From Adineta steineri (taxonomy: Eukaryota; Rotifera; Eurotatoria; Adinetida; Adinetidae): 64,000 bases of DNA. A model generated the notes under the pieces. The model saw only the letters and a program-made list of their open reading frames with translations, was not told where the DNA came from and made no database searches. Every line of letters starts with the position of its first letter. Position 1 is the stretch's first letter. The stretch spans positions 598,790-662,789 of the forward strand of contig CAJNOI010000026.1 in NCBI GenBank assembly GCA_905250115.1. The letters are read 5' to 3'. Of the stretch, positions 11,028 through 22,834 are shown in pieces. Made by a program: the position numbers and the translations under genes.

Positions 11028-12857
11028 TTATATTTTTAAAAAAAGTGCACATTCTCGATGACGTTGAACATCATAATTTTTAATAATATGATTTATTTTT
11101 AAATATTCAATAATTTTACTTAATTCAACTTCTGATGAACCATATGTTTGTACATGATTTTTATCAATAATATATACAGATAAGATTTTTAATTGATTAT
11201 AATTTTGAAATATTTTCATAAGAGTCTTAACATACCATTGAAATTTTCCTTCAATATTATATAATATTAATTGTATATGTTCAACATTTGAAAAATAAAA
11301 ATAATCTGTTATATTCATTTGTTCAATAATACTATATTCATAAATATCTAATCGTTGAATTTTTTTATCTAAATTTAAACTTAAGTGACTATTTAATAAT
11401 GGTAAACCAGTATACGATAAAATTAAATGTTTTACATTTGGTAAAATATAGATTAACCATTGTTTTATATTTTCAATTGAACCACCAATTAAATCAACAG
11501 TTTCAATATTTGTTAAAGTTTCTTGTTCAGTTACCGATGGTTTTTCAGTTGTGTCAGAATAACTAAATAAACCACTTGATATAAATTTAATTGAAATTAA
11601 TTTTGGCATTCGAATTTTGATTTGTTTTATTAAATTTAAATCAAATTTATTTGATCGAGCTAATTCAATTAATTTAACATTATACCATATTTCAGAAGAA
11701 TGTAAAATATCATCATGATTCGATTGGATTTCATCAAAATCACTAAAACCATAAAGTTCATTGAAAGTAAATGGTAATGTATATAAATAATTTCCATGCA
11801 TTCCAACAAACCATTTATGATCAAACCAAAATTGATCTTTAAATGTTGATATAACATTATCAATATTAAATTGATCTTGTTTAACTTTTGAATAAAGATA
11901 AAATTGTTTAAGTTCTATCATTGATTCTAATAATTGATGTTGTAATTTAAAACCATTTAATGGAAATTCATCTATATCATTTATATTTAAATCAACAAAA
12001 TTCATTGATAAACAAATTAATGTTGATGAAAATAATTTTATATCACTTATTAAATGAAGAAAATCTAGTTGTTGATCAACATTTTGCAATCGTGTAGAAT
12101 GTTTCATAACAAATGTTAAATATAATTGTTTTAATTTAATATTATTTATATTAATACATTCATTTTGTTTTTTATGAGTATCACTTAGTGTTGTTTTAAC
12201 ATTTAAATATATTAAATTTGGTGTATATTGAAGAACAGAAAATATATCAATAAATTCATGTAAACATAATGTTAATGATAAAAGAGATGAATTAATTTGA
12301 AGATTATTTAATATTTTTCTACTAAATAATGTTGTTAAAGTTAAATATTCAAATATTTCTAATAGATTTTCTTCGTTGAATATTTTTGTAAATAAATAAT
12401 GTTCAAAATTATCACAAAATAAAGATGATCGTGGTTTAAGATAATTTTTACTTTTTATTTTAAATGTATGTAATATTTGAAATTGTTTATTTGCTAATAA
12501 TGTTTGTAATGATCTATTTGATAAACCATATAATGAAGTTATAATAATAGATTTTATATTAGGAAATAAATCCAATGATAAAGATAAATCAATTGTAGAA
12601 ATTTTTAAAGTTTTTATTCTTGATCCAATTATTGAAAGAATATTTTGCCAATAATTTAAATTTGTACTTGGTAATTCTAAATTATTTAAATAATGTTCAT
12701 GTTCTAATAATAAATGATTTAATCGTGAATTGAATAAAAAGAATGTATAAATAATATCATTACATGATAAATAATTAAATATATTAAAAATAATTTCCTT
12801 AGGTAATTTATCAAATAAAGTGTGTGATTCTAATATTATAATATCATCATTCGTCAT
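11028..12857 (-). CDS. Large F-box protein
   Basis: Intronless frame of 609 residues. The F-box occupies about residues 10-55 (LFDKLPKEIIFNIFNYLSCN). The remainder is Leu/Ile/Asn-rich with many short hydrophobic-polar alternations, compatible with a degenerate LRR solenoid. It belongs to the same bdelloid-type F-box superfamily as the gene at 820-1812 but is nearly twice as long and not a close copy. Expected role: substrate receptor of an SCF ubiquitin ligase; substrate unknown. A TCTCTTAG acceptor-like site lies about 15 bases upstream of the ATG and could be a trans-splice site. Confidence 0.85.
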   Translation of the reverse strand: MTNDDIIILESHTLFDKLPKEIIFNIFNYLSCNDIIYTFFLFNSRLNHLLLEHEHYLNNLELPSTNLNYWQNILSIIGSRIKTLKISTIDLSLSLDLFPNIKSIIITSLYGLSNRSLQTLLANKQFQILHTFKIKSKNYLKPRSSLFCDNFEHYLFTKIFNEENLLEIFEYLTLTTLFSRKILNNLQINSSLLSLTLCLHEFIDIFSVLQYTPNLIYLNVKTTLSDTHKKQNECININNIKLKQLYLTFVMKHSTRLQNVDQQLDFLHLISDIKLFSSTLICLSMNFVDLNINDIDEFPLNGFKLQHQLLESMIELKQFYLYSKVKQDQFNIDNVISTFKDQFWFDHKWFVGMHGNYLYTLPFTFNELYGFSDFDEIQSNHDDILHSSEIWYNVKLIELARSNKFDLNLIKQIKIRMPKLISIKFISSGLFSYSDTTEKPSVTEQETLTNIETVDLIGGSIENIKQWLIYILPNVKHLILSYTGLPLLNSHLSLNLDKKIQRLDIYEYSIIEQMNITDYFYFSNVEHIQLILYNIEGKFQWYVKTLMKIFQNYNQLKILSVYIIDKNHVQTYGSSEVELSKIIEYLKINHIIKNYDVQRHRECALFLKI

Positions 12858-13376
12858 GTTAAAATATTTTTCTAAGAGATATGAAGCTTCTTTTTTTGTT
12901 ATGATAAAACCGAGCTTGTTTTATGAATTTTAACTTGATGATAAGAGTATAAGAAACAACAAGTGTTGTTTGTCAAGTGTCTCTTCTAATGTCAATTACA
13001 TCATTGATAACGAGTATCATTCTATTTGTTTTCTGATGTTATATACTTACTAATTCTATACATTTTTGATCTCTTCAGAAACTTCAATACAAAAAAGACC
13101 GATTAATATTCTTTGTTAATGCAGAAAATTACAGTTTGATTCTAAGTATTTCGTATAAATAAAAAAAAAGCTAGAACTTATAGAGTGCAATTTATCTCTG
13201 TCAGTTTTCTTCACCAAGAAAACATGATTAACTTTAGATTTTGTCATATACAATATTTGCACTTCGAAAAAAAAAATTCTCTTTTGTTAAATTCAATGTA
13301 ATCGAAAAATGAAAGAATATTTATTATATATCTGATAAAAAAAAAATTCCTCTTTCGTGTACATATATATTCATTT
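12858..13376. other. Intergenic
   Basis: AT-rich, with poly-A/poly-T runs; no gene seen. Confidence 0.5.
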
Positions 13377-13950
13377 TCAAAAAAGAATCAATTGATTTTG
13401 TAGATTCCATTCATTTTCTTCAACAAATTTTATGTACAGTCTCTTTCATTCTAGGAGGTGCACAACATAAAATTAAACCATCATGTTGATATCCAATAAT
13501 ATCTTCTCTCTGATTACAATAAATAGGATCGCATTGGATTCCATCCGCATGTGCACAAAGAAGAACTTGATACAATGCAGCAATGTCACTACCTCCTACT
13601 ATCATAGTTATTTTATAAATTTGATGAGTTGTATCGTCATGAATGAAAAATCCATTTCTTTGATATTCAAGACAACCAGATGGTCCCTTCTATTGAATAA
13701 TATCATCTTCTTGTATCTAATCAATACAATGAGGCATTTTCCAACAGGCTTATATTGACAAGCTCAATAAAGTTTGATTAATAAATGAAATTGGCCAAGT
13801 GTATTCATTTAAGTAATAGATATATATGATCGTATAATTTTTTCATCAGACAATGAAATATATTTAATAAGAATATGTTTACTTATTGGTAGACCTAATT
13901 TCTTCTGAACGTTCTAATGCAAATATAAAATAAACGTTATCATGATTAAG
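13377..13950 (-). pseudogene. Decayed NAD(P)H-cytochrome b5 reductase-like gene
   Basis: Pieces in several minus-strand frames line up in order with the FAD/NAD module of cytochrome b5 reductase. A stretch like HDNVYFIFALERSE matches the start of the FAD domain. KKLGLPISKHI is the LGLPxGxH motif and KIIRSYIS corresponds to the FAD motif RPYTP. GPSGCLEY follows, then the degraded nucleotide loop MIVGGSDIAALYQV (normally GGTGITPMxQV), NQREDI, and CCAPPRM (normally CGPPPM). Damage: a frameshift near 13900, a stop after the FAD motif, another shift before GPSG, an in-frame TAG near 13694, a deletion of most of the NAD-binding segment between NQREDI and CCAPP, and a further frame change at the C-terminus. 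No intact copy is in the window. Confidence 0.75.
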
Positions 13951-15428
13951 CTAGTCTTTTTTTTTATTAAAGTAGCTGTAGACCATTATTTTCTGTTACG
14001 CTAAATATCTCGTCTTGTATTTAGACATGTAATCTTTCGTAGATATTTGAAGAATGCCAGTATGATATTGTACTAACATTGGTTTGGTCGTATCATGGGT
14101 GTGGGTGTAGATACCAATGTCAATATCAGAGCTGGGGAAACTCAGCTAAAAAAAGTGAACTAATTCGACTCAATTCGTGTCCACTAGAAATTTTTCCAGT
14201 TCATCTGGGTTGATGAATTGTATTGAGATGTCTAGCTCTGGTTAATACACCAACACCCTGTTTCTATTCCGTTCAAAAACTCGACGTAATCTATCCAGTG
14301 AAAAAGCTTTTTTAATGAATCAGAATTATTTTACAACAAAATCTGAATTAAAATCAATTAAAATTTTCGATTATAAATTACTATAATTGAGCCAAAAATT
14401 AATTCTGTTCTTTGTACAATGAAAATTTTACTGATTAAAATTTGAGTATTCTGTAGCAAACCACAGTTTTGGTTTTGTTACAAACTAATTCTGATTAAAT
14501 CAATAGAATTTTTTGCTTGATGGATGTTAGAGAGCACTCCAACAATAGTAATACTATTATTACTATCTATTTGTTTTCTTCTTCTCTTTTCGATGTGTAT
14601 GTGCGTGCGTGTGTGTGAGTGTATAACTTTTGTTTTTCTTTTCTCTCTCTCCTCTTTTCACATGACGACCATCTGGTTCGTTCAGGCCTTTTCCTTCTTG
14701 TTGAATGAGAAAATGAATTCCTCATCTTCTCTCTATCCCATGTCAAAGACGTACGGTAGGAAGCGACCGAATTCCGTGATTTTCCTGGGCATTCAATGGG
14801 AAAACACGGAAAATTCATAGGAAAATGAAAGCAGTATTCCAGTGATCGGATCCGGTGACCAAATCCGCTCAGTTCCGTCCGGAACTGATGCCAGAAGCAA
14901 ATTTCGGACATTTTCCGGCAGGGTTCCCGCCAGAAACGGTGAATTCTCTGAGGGTTTTCACGGGAAGTTCTGGGAATACTGCTTCAGGAATAATCGTTCA
15001 GGGATGTTTCATTTTACTTTAACAAGAAGATGAATTATATTATCTTCTCGTCCGCTTTGGGTGTGAAGTAAGAGGAGATATGCATGATCACTCTTCTTCT
15101 CCCCCTTATTTCCTTTGTTCTCTCCTTTTTTCTCATATTGATAAGATGGCTTCCGCGTGTTTATGTGTGTATGCCTGGATATCAACCAGGGTATAAATAC
15201 CTTCTTCTTTTTTCTAATAAAACAGTTAAGTAATAAAATTATTCATTGAATAATCTACTAACTCATTTGATAGGAAAAAAAGGCCTTGTAACAATGGGAT
15301 GTTGAATTCTGGTCTAAAAACGGTGAAACACAACCAGAAGCGGCTCTCGGTTTTAGCCGTTTATGGCGGGGATTACGCCGTTTTATAGCCATTTCATGCT
15401 TTCTGAGGCGTCGTTTCGGATGGTCTGA
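13951..15428. other. Gene-poor region with GC-rich islands
   Basis: No gene supported. It contains a short telomere-like tract (gggtgtgggtgtagata at about 14098-14114), a pyrimidine-rich low-complexity segment (14560-14660) and two islands of markedly higher GC (about 14740-15020 and 15340-15450) that look like remnants of a mobile or foreign element. Open frames through 14524-15033 lack motifs and occur on both strands of the same GC-rich block. Confidence 0.5.
14740..15020. repeat. GC-rich island with imperfect inverted repeats
   Basis: Base composition changes abruptly from the AT-rich surroundings. A pair of inverted arms is visible: gaaagcagtattccag near 14826-14841 against ctgggaatactgcttc near 14970-14985, enclosing about 130 bp. 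Further related gaattc.gtgattttc and gaattctctgag blocks flank them. This fits a MITE-like or other non-autonomous element fragment, or an exapted repeat. I see no terminal target-site duplication. Confidence 0.4.
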
Positions 15429-16060
15429 ATGATCGATCTGGGAAAAGCGCAATTGATCAGCTTGAAAAATCAGTCGTTGACCAAATTTAAAGAGCACATA
15501 TCCGCTATTAAAATAAAAATAAAAAGTCATGAACAAACTATGCAGGATTTTACATTATTTGTTGAACCTATTCAAAGAGAACTTGAAAATTCAAAAATAA
15601 ATGTCAATACTGTTGTTTTACATGACCTTGTGCAACATCGCAATGTTTTAGTACATACACAAATACGTTCAAAAGAAGAACAACAAAATTTCATTGAATC
15701 AATTGTTGGTTATAAATTTTCGAATAAATTTATTTACTGCGATTTGGTACAAGAAATCATTTAGAAGCTGAAAATCACGCAATTAAAAAGTTATATATTT
15801 TTTTTGATGTATTAAATAAAAGATTTATTGGCTTCAACAGAATTCTTTTCTCTATTTTTTTTTCTTTTCTTTTCATTTTAATTATCTCGAAATATGAAAA
15901 AAACGAAGTCCATAGTCAAAATCATGCTTTTGTTTCACATCTCATGAAAGATATATATGGCAATCAACAATGTTATTTTCATAATATTTATTTAAATTCC
16001 GACAATAAATTTACATTTTCTTTGCGATATACAATCATAAATAGCTCATTTCATAACTAG
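15429..16060 (+). pseudogene. Possible unknown gene, broken by a frame change
   Basis: From ATG 15429 the frame is open for 111 codons (charged, helix-rich, e.g. RSKEEQQNFIESIV) to TAG 15762-15764. An adjacent frame, open from about 15727 to TAG 16058-16060, continues for about 110 codons without any ATG near its start (RFGTRNHLEAENHAIKKLY, then a hydrophobic T-rich part). So long a stop-free run is unlikely by chance in such AT-rich DNA. The two may be one gene with a +1 shift near 15727-15762, or unrelated. The first codons lie in the GC-rich island. Family not recognised. Confidence 0.28.
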
Positions 16061-16152
16061 AAAACTTTAAATATATTAAATAAACAAATAACACAATATC
16101 AATTTAACTATTTACAAATGTTTTTTAATCGAATAACAATTTATCGTAATTT

Positions 16153-17812
16153 TTAAACATTAAATAATATTTCTAAATTAAGATTTTCTTTATCATTTCC
16201 ATCAATTTCTTTTAAATAACATTGCTTTTTTCTTGTTAATAGTTTTTTCCAAAGTCCATAATAAAGAAGTATTATATTTAAATAGAGCCTTTCATCATTT
16301 GTCATTTTTCTTTGAGTTTTTGTTTCACTTGGAATCCAAATTATTGGTTGGTTTAATTGTGGAAATATTAAACAAGGTATATTACCATTAATAAATCCAC
16401 CTTGTCTTTTTGTTATCATAATAAATTGTCGTGCAACATTATTCTTATAATTAAATTCGATTTCATCTAATGATGATGTTTCAAATAATTGAACAAATTG
16501 AATATTTATATTTGATTTTTTATTTAAAAAAAGATGAAGAAAAGTTTGAAGTGAAATAAATGGTATATTATCATCAGATAAATTTTCTTCCATTCTTTTT
16601 TTTTCCAGGTAAATATTTTAATAAATCATTATTACGACCATGACGAATTATATTCCATTCATAATTTAATTGAGCTTGCTCAATAACTATAGTATAAGAA
16701 CGATATATTGCGGATTCTCGATTACTATAATATATCATATATGATGAAAGTGGAATATTTGTTTGTCGAATATCATTAAGATTTATATAAAGTTGATTAT
16801 CTAATTGATTTTTAACATATGGATAGATATAAGAATCAATTTGCACAAAACCACCTTCTTCATCAACAATTGAAAGATCTAACTAGAAAATATCAAATGA
16901 TACGAATATACTAAAGAAAAACTATGCTCTTATAATTTAATAAAAAGAAATCGAAAAGGTATAAATCCTTTCTCTGGAACTTGAGATAATAACATTTTTG
17001 TTTTGCGGCTTGAGCTCAAAACTTTATAGATTCTCTCCTCATATAGTTCGATCGATATTCACTAATTAATTAATTTTAACTAAGTAGTAGATATAGGTAT
17101 CATTATAGAAAAAAGAAATAAACAAAATTCTTACTCGTTGTTCAATTAATGCTCGACGTTTTGCAATGCTTGTTGATGATATACATGTTTTATTATCATC
17201 TTTATTTTCTTTTAATCGAATTAAAATTGTTTTCTCATCTAATATCCAACGATCATGTGCTTCTTGACGTACTGTATTCATTGCTTCTCGCCATTTTTGA
17301 TATTGTTCTATAGATGATGATTCATTTTTCGAATGAAAATATTCTGTAAGATTAATAATAGCTAAAACACCATCAAGCATTGATACACTTAATAATTGGT
17401 TATTTGACCAGTCTGTATCATTAGTTAATGATGATAATTGATCATAATAAATCTTTTCTATTGATGTCATTTCAATAATAGGTAAATTTCGAACATCAAT
17501 TGAAAATTCTTTATATGAAGGATGTTCAAAAATATTGAGAACATAAGAAAAACGAATATAAGGAATATAATGAGTTTCATTAATTAATCGATAGATAATT
17601 GGTAATTTATAATCCGAAAAAGTTACAATACCATAATATTGCTTTACTGATGGATAATCAACTGGACGTAATACTTGTTTTGAACGAGAAATTGAAGGAG
17701 TAGAATGAAAAATTGGAAAATCAAAATTATCTTTTTCATAATCATTCGTTGAATGTTGTACACATTTAATATCATTAGTCATAAAATCAAAATCATCATC
17801 AAAATCCATCAT
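16153..17812 (-). CDS. Unknown protein, two exons, one frameshift
   Basis: Exon 1 is 17135-17812 (226 codons) and exon 2 is 16153-16882, joined by a GT-AG intron of 252 bp with both junctions in phase 0. The N-terminus is acidic (MMDFDDDFDF). The middle and C-terminal parts are ordered-looking, with segments such as VEYxxGIVTFSDYKLP-like strands and the basic SIAKRRALIEQR at the junction. Exon 2 starts in one frame and continues in the +1 frame after an A9 run (T9 on the plus strand, 16596-16604); ignoring one base gives 468 residues with clean sequence on both sides. I do not recognise the family; no signal peptide or membrane segment is visible. It is transcribed divergently from the unknown gene at 18217. 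Confidence 0.65.
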
Positions 17813-18216
17813 TAATTTCTCTATGTATGTATATATATATATATATGTATTTGATGTTAGTATTAAGAGGCGACGAAGTTATACTGACTATATACATACA
17901 TTTATAACAATAGAATTAGATGATTCATAAAATACTTTTATATTTATCGTTCCCATAGATGTTGCTTACTATCGAATTAAATGTATATATATATAAATTA
18001 AGGTAAATACACATGATTCAAAAATCAGAGAAGAAGAATTATGAAAAGTCAATTGACAACTAACGACAACTATTAACAAATTATTCTACCACTCACACAA
18101 TTGAGTATAACATGGATTTTATTTCAGTGCTGGCTGACCTGTTTATATTATTAGTTTGTTATCCATATTTTTGAATACATAGAATATAATTATGAACTTT
18201 TTTTAGATAATAAAAA
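17813..18216. promoter_or_regulatory. Divergent promoter region
   Basis: 404 bp between two divergent start codons. Contains a (TA)n run at about 17829-17846 and an acceptor-like gaactttttttag ending at 18206, ten bases before the plus-strand ATG. Confidence 0.45.
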
Positions 18217-20309
18217 ATGTCTCAAAAAGTTTCTTGTGGTCGTTTAATTTTAAATAGCGATGGGACAGTGAAAAAAAAAGTTGAACTTCTAAATGGTGGT
18301 GGTGTTCGTGATTTAACATTAAGTCATATAGATATAGGTTTTGATGAAATTCATGATATGCTCCGAGATCTTTTTAACATAGGTAATATAAATAAGAATG
18401 AAAATTTTTGAATAATTCTTCTTATTTTTCAATAGATCCAAATCGTCGTTCAAAATTATATGATTATCAATTTACAGAAATAGATACTAATCGTTATCCA
18501 AATTTTTTCGAATATGTCCATCAAAATGGTTTAAAATTTCGAAATACTTTATTATATCTATGTACTGCTTCAACAGGTTATTATAAATATTATATATTTT
18601 TTTTGTTCTTTTATAATATAATTTATTTTTAATAGAAAATGAATCGAAAATAACTTGGTCATCACCTGAAAAAACCCGAACATCAAAGAAAACAACAAAA
18701 AAGTAAAAGAGTATAATAGATTGAATAGAAAATTTTCAAATCATTTATTTTGGTTATTATCTAATAGAATTCCTCAAGTTGAAGCTGATTCTTCTACATC
18801 ACCAGCATTAATTAGAATTAATAATAATTCACCTGTTGATCATAAACCAACTCCTGAGTATAATATTTTACTTTTTAAAATAAAAAATGCTTCATACTAT
18901 TTTTCTCATTAGACCATTACTTAATAATGAAATAGCTCAAAACCTACGAGTATTTTCTTTTGCAACATTCTCAAATTATTCATTTGAAAAATCCTTAAAT
19001 GAATTTATTAATTATTTACGTAATGTTATTAATCAATATAATCATGAAAATATATTTATTCAATTATTTGAATATATATGTATATTACAAGGTCTTGCAT
19101 CAATAACTTTAGATCGATTAAAACAACAAACTCAACCAGTTCATAAACATGAAAAACAATTTTATAATTATGCATTAGATAAAATTGAAAATTTATCTCG
19201 AAAAATTAAAGCATTTATTGAATTAAATAAAATGAAAATTTCTCATATTGATCAACATTCAATAATTATAGATTCATTTAATCAATTTCATCAAAATTTT
19301 AATGTAAGAATAAGTTCTGATCTTCTAGTGTTTATAATTTATTTGTAAATATTGCTTATCTCTCTAGACTCTACATGATCAATGGTCTAATAATACATAT
19401 GATAATAGAGAAAGGACACATTCATCAACAAATCATGTAATCGATCCAGTACCATTAATACCTGTGCCATCAGCAAATCGTCCAAATCACCCCATACCAC
19501 TAATGTCTTTGTCTACAACCAATCTTGTAAATGATTCTGTACCTTCGACATCTTTTTCTTCATCATCGTCTCGACATCATCGTGAAACAAACTCTCGAAA
19601 ACAATCACGAGCATTATCACCATCTCCTCATCGATCACATCAAACTTCAACTAAAGATGATCATAATAATGAAAGATACTTATTATTCAAAAATGTAAGT
19701 CTAATTAATTTGAAAAATAATTTCTCATATTCTTCTTCTTGTTTGATTTTCATTTAGATGTTAAAATGTCTTGATCATTTACGAGGTGTTTTACACAGTT
19801 TACGTTACACATCATTTTCTCATTTTATACAAAGAATAGTTTGTGATATAGAATATTGTCGATCACATATAAAACTATCTGAACATCGATCATTGTTTGA
19901 AGCTGAAAACCTAATACTTACAATTGAAAAGGCACTTGCAGATAGAATTAATGATGAATATCGTCATGCAGTACCACATGGAATACATCGATCACTTGAA
20001 TCTGCATTTCAAAAAACATTAGATGAAATTAAACATTTATTAAATTCATTTCATCATTATCAAAGCAAAATAGATAAAAATAAACGATCAAGACATACAC
20101 ATTGGACACCATCTGATGCGTCAAAAACAGTTGAAAGAGAATATATTGAACGTAAACCAATAATTAATTTAAATCAACATCAAACAAGAAATAATGATGA
20201 TGATGATGATCAAAGTTCTGAAGCATCACATTCATCATTTGCAGATGACGTTCTCATGGAAGTAGCAAAAGATGCATATGAACAAAGACCACATATATAT
20301 AAAACTTAA
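18217..20309 (+). CDS. Unknown seven-exon protein, disordered centre
   Basis: Exons: 18217-18382, 18436-18576, 18636-18702, 18768-18857, 18913-19303, 19368-19694 and 19758-20309; all GT-AG and in frame; 577 residues. The first 100 residues look like a small folded domain (starts MSQKVSCGRLILNSDGT). A helical segment follows in exon 5. Exon 6 encodes a Ser/Pro/His/Asn-rich disordered linker with RSRxxSPSP-type sites. Exon 7 is helical and ends in a charged Asp/Ser-rich tail. I do not recognise the family; the SR-like stretch could suggest nuclear or phosphorylation-regulated function but this is weak. ACADSB starts only 112 bp downstream on the same strand, so the two may be co-transcribed. 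Confidence 0.7.
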
Positions 20310-20418
20310 CTTGGAATACTTTATTTTCTTTTCTGTTATCTTGTTTTGTTTTTTTCTTCCGTTTTGAAAATGGTCAGATAAAAAATGATTAATAAAAAGA
20401 AAGAATTTTCTCTTTCAG

Positions 20419-20421
20419 ACC
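20419..20421 (+). promoter_or_regulatory. Candidate spliced-leader acceptor of ACADSB
   Basis: ttttctctttcag ends at 20418, three bases before the ATG, and the previous gene ends 109 bp upstream. No local donor is evident, so this is a good candidate for trans-splicing, known in bdelloid rotifers. Inference. Confidence 0.45.
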
Positions 20422-22750
20422 ATGATGAATTTTAGTCGATTAGTTTCAACTGTTCCATTAATTCGAACAATTCGGTGAGATAGATAGTTTTGCCAAAACG
20501 TTAATTAAGGAATTTTATATTTGTTAGCCCTGCATCATGGATGTTTCAGTCTCGAAATATGTCGTCTGCTGTGATCAATCAATCATTATATAATCTTACT
20601 GAAGAGGAACAAATGCTTAAAGAAACAGGTTTAGTTATTGTCAGTTAATAGTAAATAAATAATGATTAAATTGTTTTAAATAGTTGCTCGATATGGTAAA
20701 GAACATGTTGAACCTTTTCTTCGTGAAATGGAAGAAAAAGAACAATTCAAACCTGAAATAATAAAAGCAGCATTTGATCAAGGAGTGAGTGATATTATAT
20801 TTTGTTTCAATTCTATTTGATACATATATTCTTTGAAATAGTGGTTAGGCATCGAAATACCTACAGAGTATGGTGGCAGTGGTTTTGATCTTTTCTCATG
20901 TATATTGGCAATTGAGGAAGCTTCGAAAATAGGTTCGGAAAAAAAAAGAGTTTTTTCTCTAACAGATTAAATAAATAAAAATCATTTCTTTATTTAGATA
21001 GTGCATTTGGAGGTATGAACAAATAATCTTGTCTAACAAACTAAAACATATTTTTACTGGTTAAGGTTTAATTGATATACAAAATACTGTTGTTAATCCT
21101 TTTTTTATTCAACTTGCAAATGATGCCCAAAAAGAATATTATCTACCAAAATTAGCAAAAGATATGGTAATTTAATTGAATGTATCAGTTCTTGTTATTG
21201 AAGAAATACTTTAACTAAGCGATTTCTGATGAATTTTGGAACTGACGAAGAAAAACAAGCTCGTGTTGTCTTTTTTTACTTTTCTCTGAAAATAATAATG
21301 AAAATTCTAATAAATATGTTTTTTATTCATAGATTGGAAGTTTTTGTTTAACAGAACCGACTTCTGGTAGTGATGCATTTGCTTTAAAAACAACAGCAAA
21401 AAAACAAGGTGATTATTATGTATTAAATGGAACAAAAATGTGGATATCAAATGCAGGAATAAGTGGAGTCTATCTGGTTATGGCAAATTTAAATCCAGAA
21501 AATGTATATAAAAGATTTAAATTTATATAAAATATTAATTTATTGCATATTTTTATAGAAATACAGAGGAATTACAACATTTATTGTTGATGCAGGCACT
21601 GAAGGTCTACGTATTGGAAAAGCAGAGAAAAAACTTGGTTTAAAAGCATCTTCAACCTGTCAGGTTCATTTTGATGATTGCAAAGTATGTATAATTTGAA
21701 TAGTAAATTTTGTTTCTTAAAAGAAGTATTAGATAGATATAATTTATATGAACAGACGATCTTTTTGAGAATTATTTACATAGAGTTTTTCACGGTACAG
21801 ATTTTGATAATGTCAATTAGCTTGTAACAAGTTTCGTAATTGACAACCATTTCAAATTATCTGATCAGAACTTTATTTTTGACAAAATAATGTATGTCTC
21901 CGCTAATCTATTGTATACTATTTACCTTATTTAGTTCAAACGAAAAAATTTCAGTTACAAGATTATTTCTTATTTTTAAGATTCCTGCTAAAAATCTTCT
22001 TGGTAAAGAAGGACAAGGTTACAAATACGCAATTACCATGCTTAATGAAGGCCGTATTGGTATTGCTGCTCAAGTAAATATTCTTTAATTCTATTTTATA
22101 TCCGAAATACTTTTTATTCTGTAAAGATGGTTGGTGTTTGTCAAGGTGCATTCAATAAAACAATACCATATACAAAAGAACGAAAACAATTTGGTCAACG
22201 TATATTTGATTTTCAAGTAAAAATAACTTTTTGTATATTGATATTTGTTTGGAAATAGATATATAACATAGGGTATGCAACATCAAATAGCATCATTAGC
22301 AACAGAAATCGAAGCTGCTCGACTTTTAACATATAATGCTGCACGTTTACGTGATGCTAAATTACCGTTTGTAAAACAAGCAGCCATGGCTAAACTCTAT
22401 GCATCAGAGGTTTCAATTTCTTTTTGTTTTTTTCTTTATATTCCATTCTTTTGTTTATAGTTAGCAGGCAGAGTAACTAGTAAATGGTATGTTTTTTTTT
22501 AGTGATCAGTTTTGAATAGTTAACGAAATTTTTATTTCTATAGTATTGATTTTATGGGTGGTGTTGGCTTTTCATGTGATTATCCACAAGAAAAATTCTT
22601 CCGTGATTGTAAAGTTGGTTAGTATACTTTTAAATAATATATATATATATATAATTTATTAAACTAATGAATATTTTAGGAACTATTTATGAAGGAACAA
22701 GTAATATCCAACTAAATACAATTGCCAAGTTTATTGATAATGAATACTGA
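20422..22750 (+). CDS. ACADSB: Short/branched-chain acyl-CoA dehydrogenase, mitochondrial
   Basis: Fourteen exons from 20422-20474 to 22680-22750, including a 15-nt microexon (20998-21012) and a 26-nt exon (22461-22486); 416 residues against about 430 in vertebrates. The N-terminus is a mitochondrial presequence rich in Arg, Ser and hydrophobics. ACAD signatures are in order: [26 protein letters not shown], the ERKQFGQ helix and [17 protein letters not shown]. The catalytic Glu lies in [20 protein letters not shown], and the [10 protein letters not shown]...EY end is characteristic of ACADSB. It oxidises 2-methylbutanoyl-CoA (isoleucine breakdown) and related short acyl-CoAs, using FAD and passing electrons to ETF. 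No defects seen. Confidence 0.95.
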
Positions 22751-22834
22751 TATTAAGATTTATTCATTTTATTTTGATTAATAAATTAAAACAAAAAAAG
22801 ATTTTAGATAGAGAAAAAAAAAAGATTTTCTAAT

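Noticed and set aside
14524..15033. Three overlapping open frames of 60-115 codons on both strands
   Set aside because: They lie in low-complexity and GC-rich sequence, carry no motifs, and overlap each other on opposite strands.
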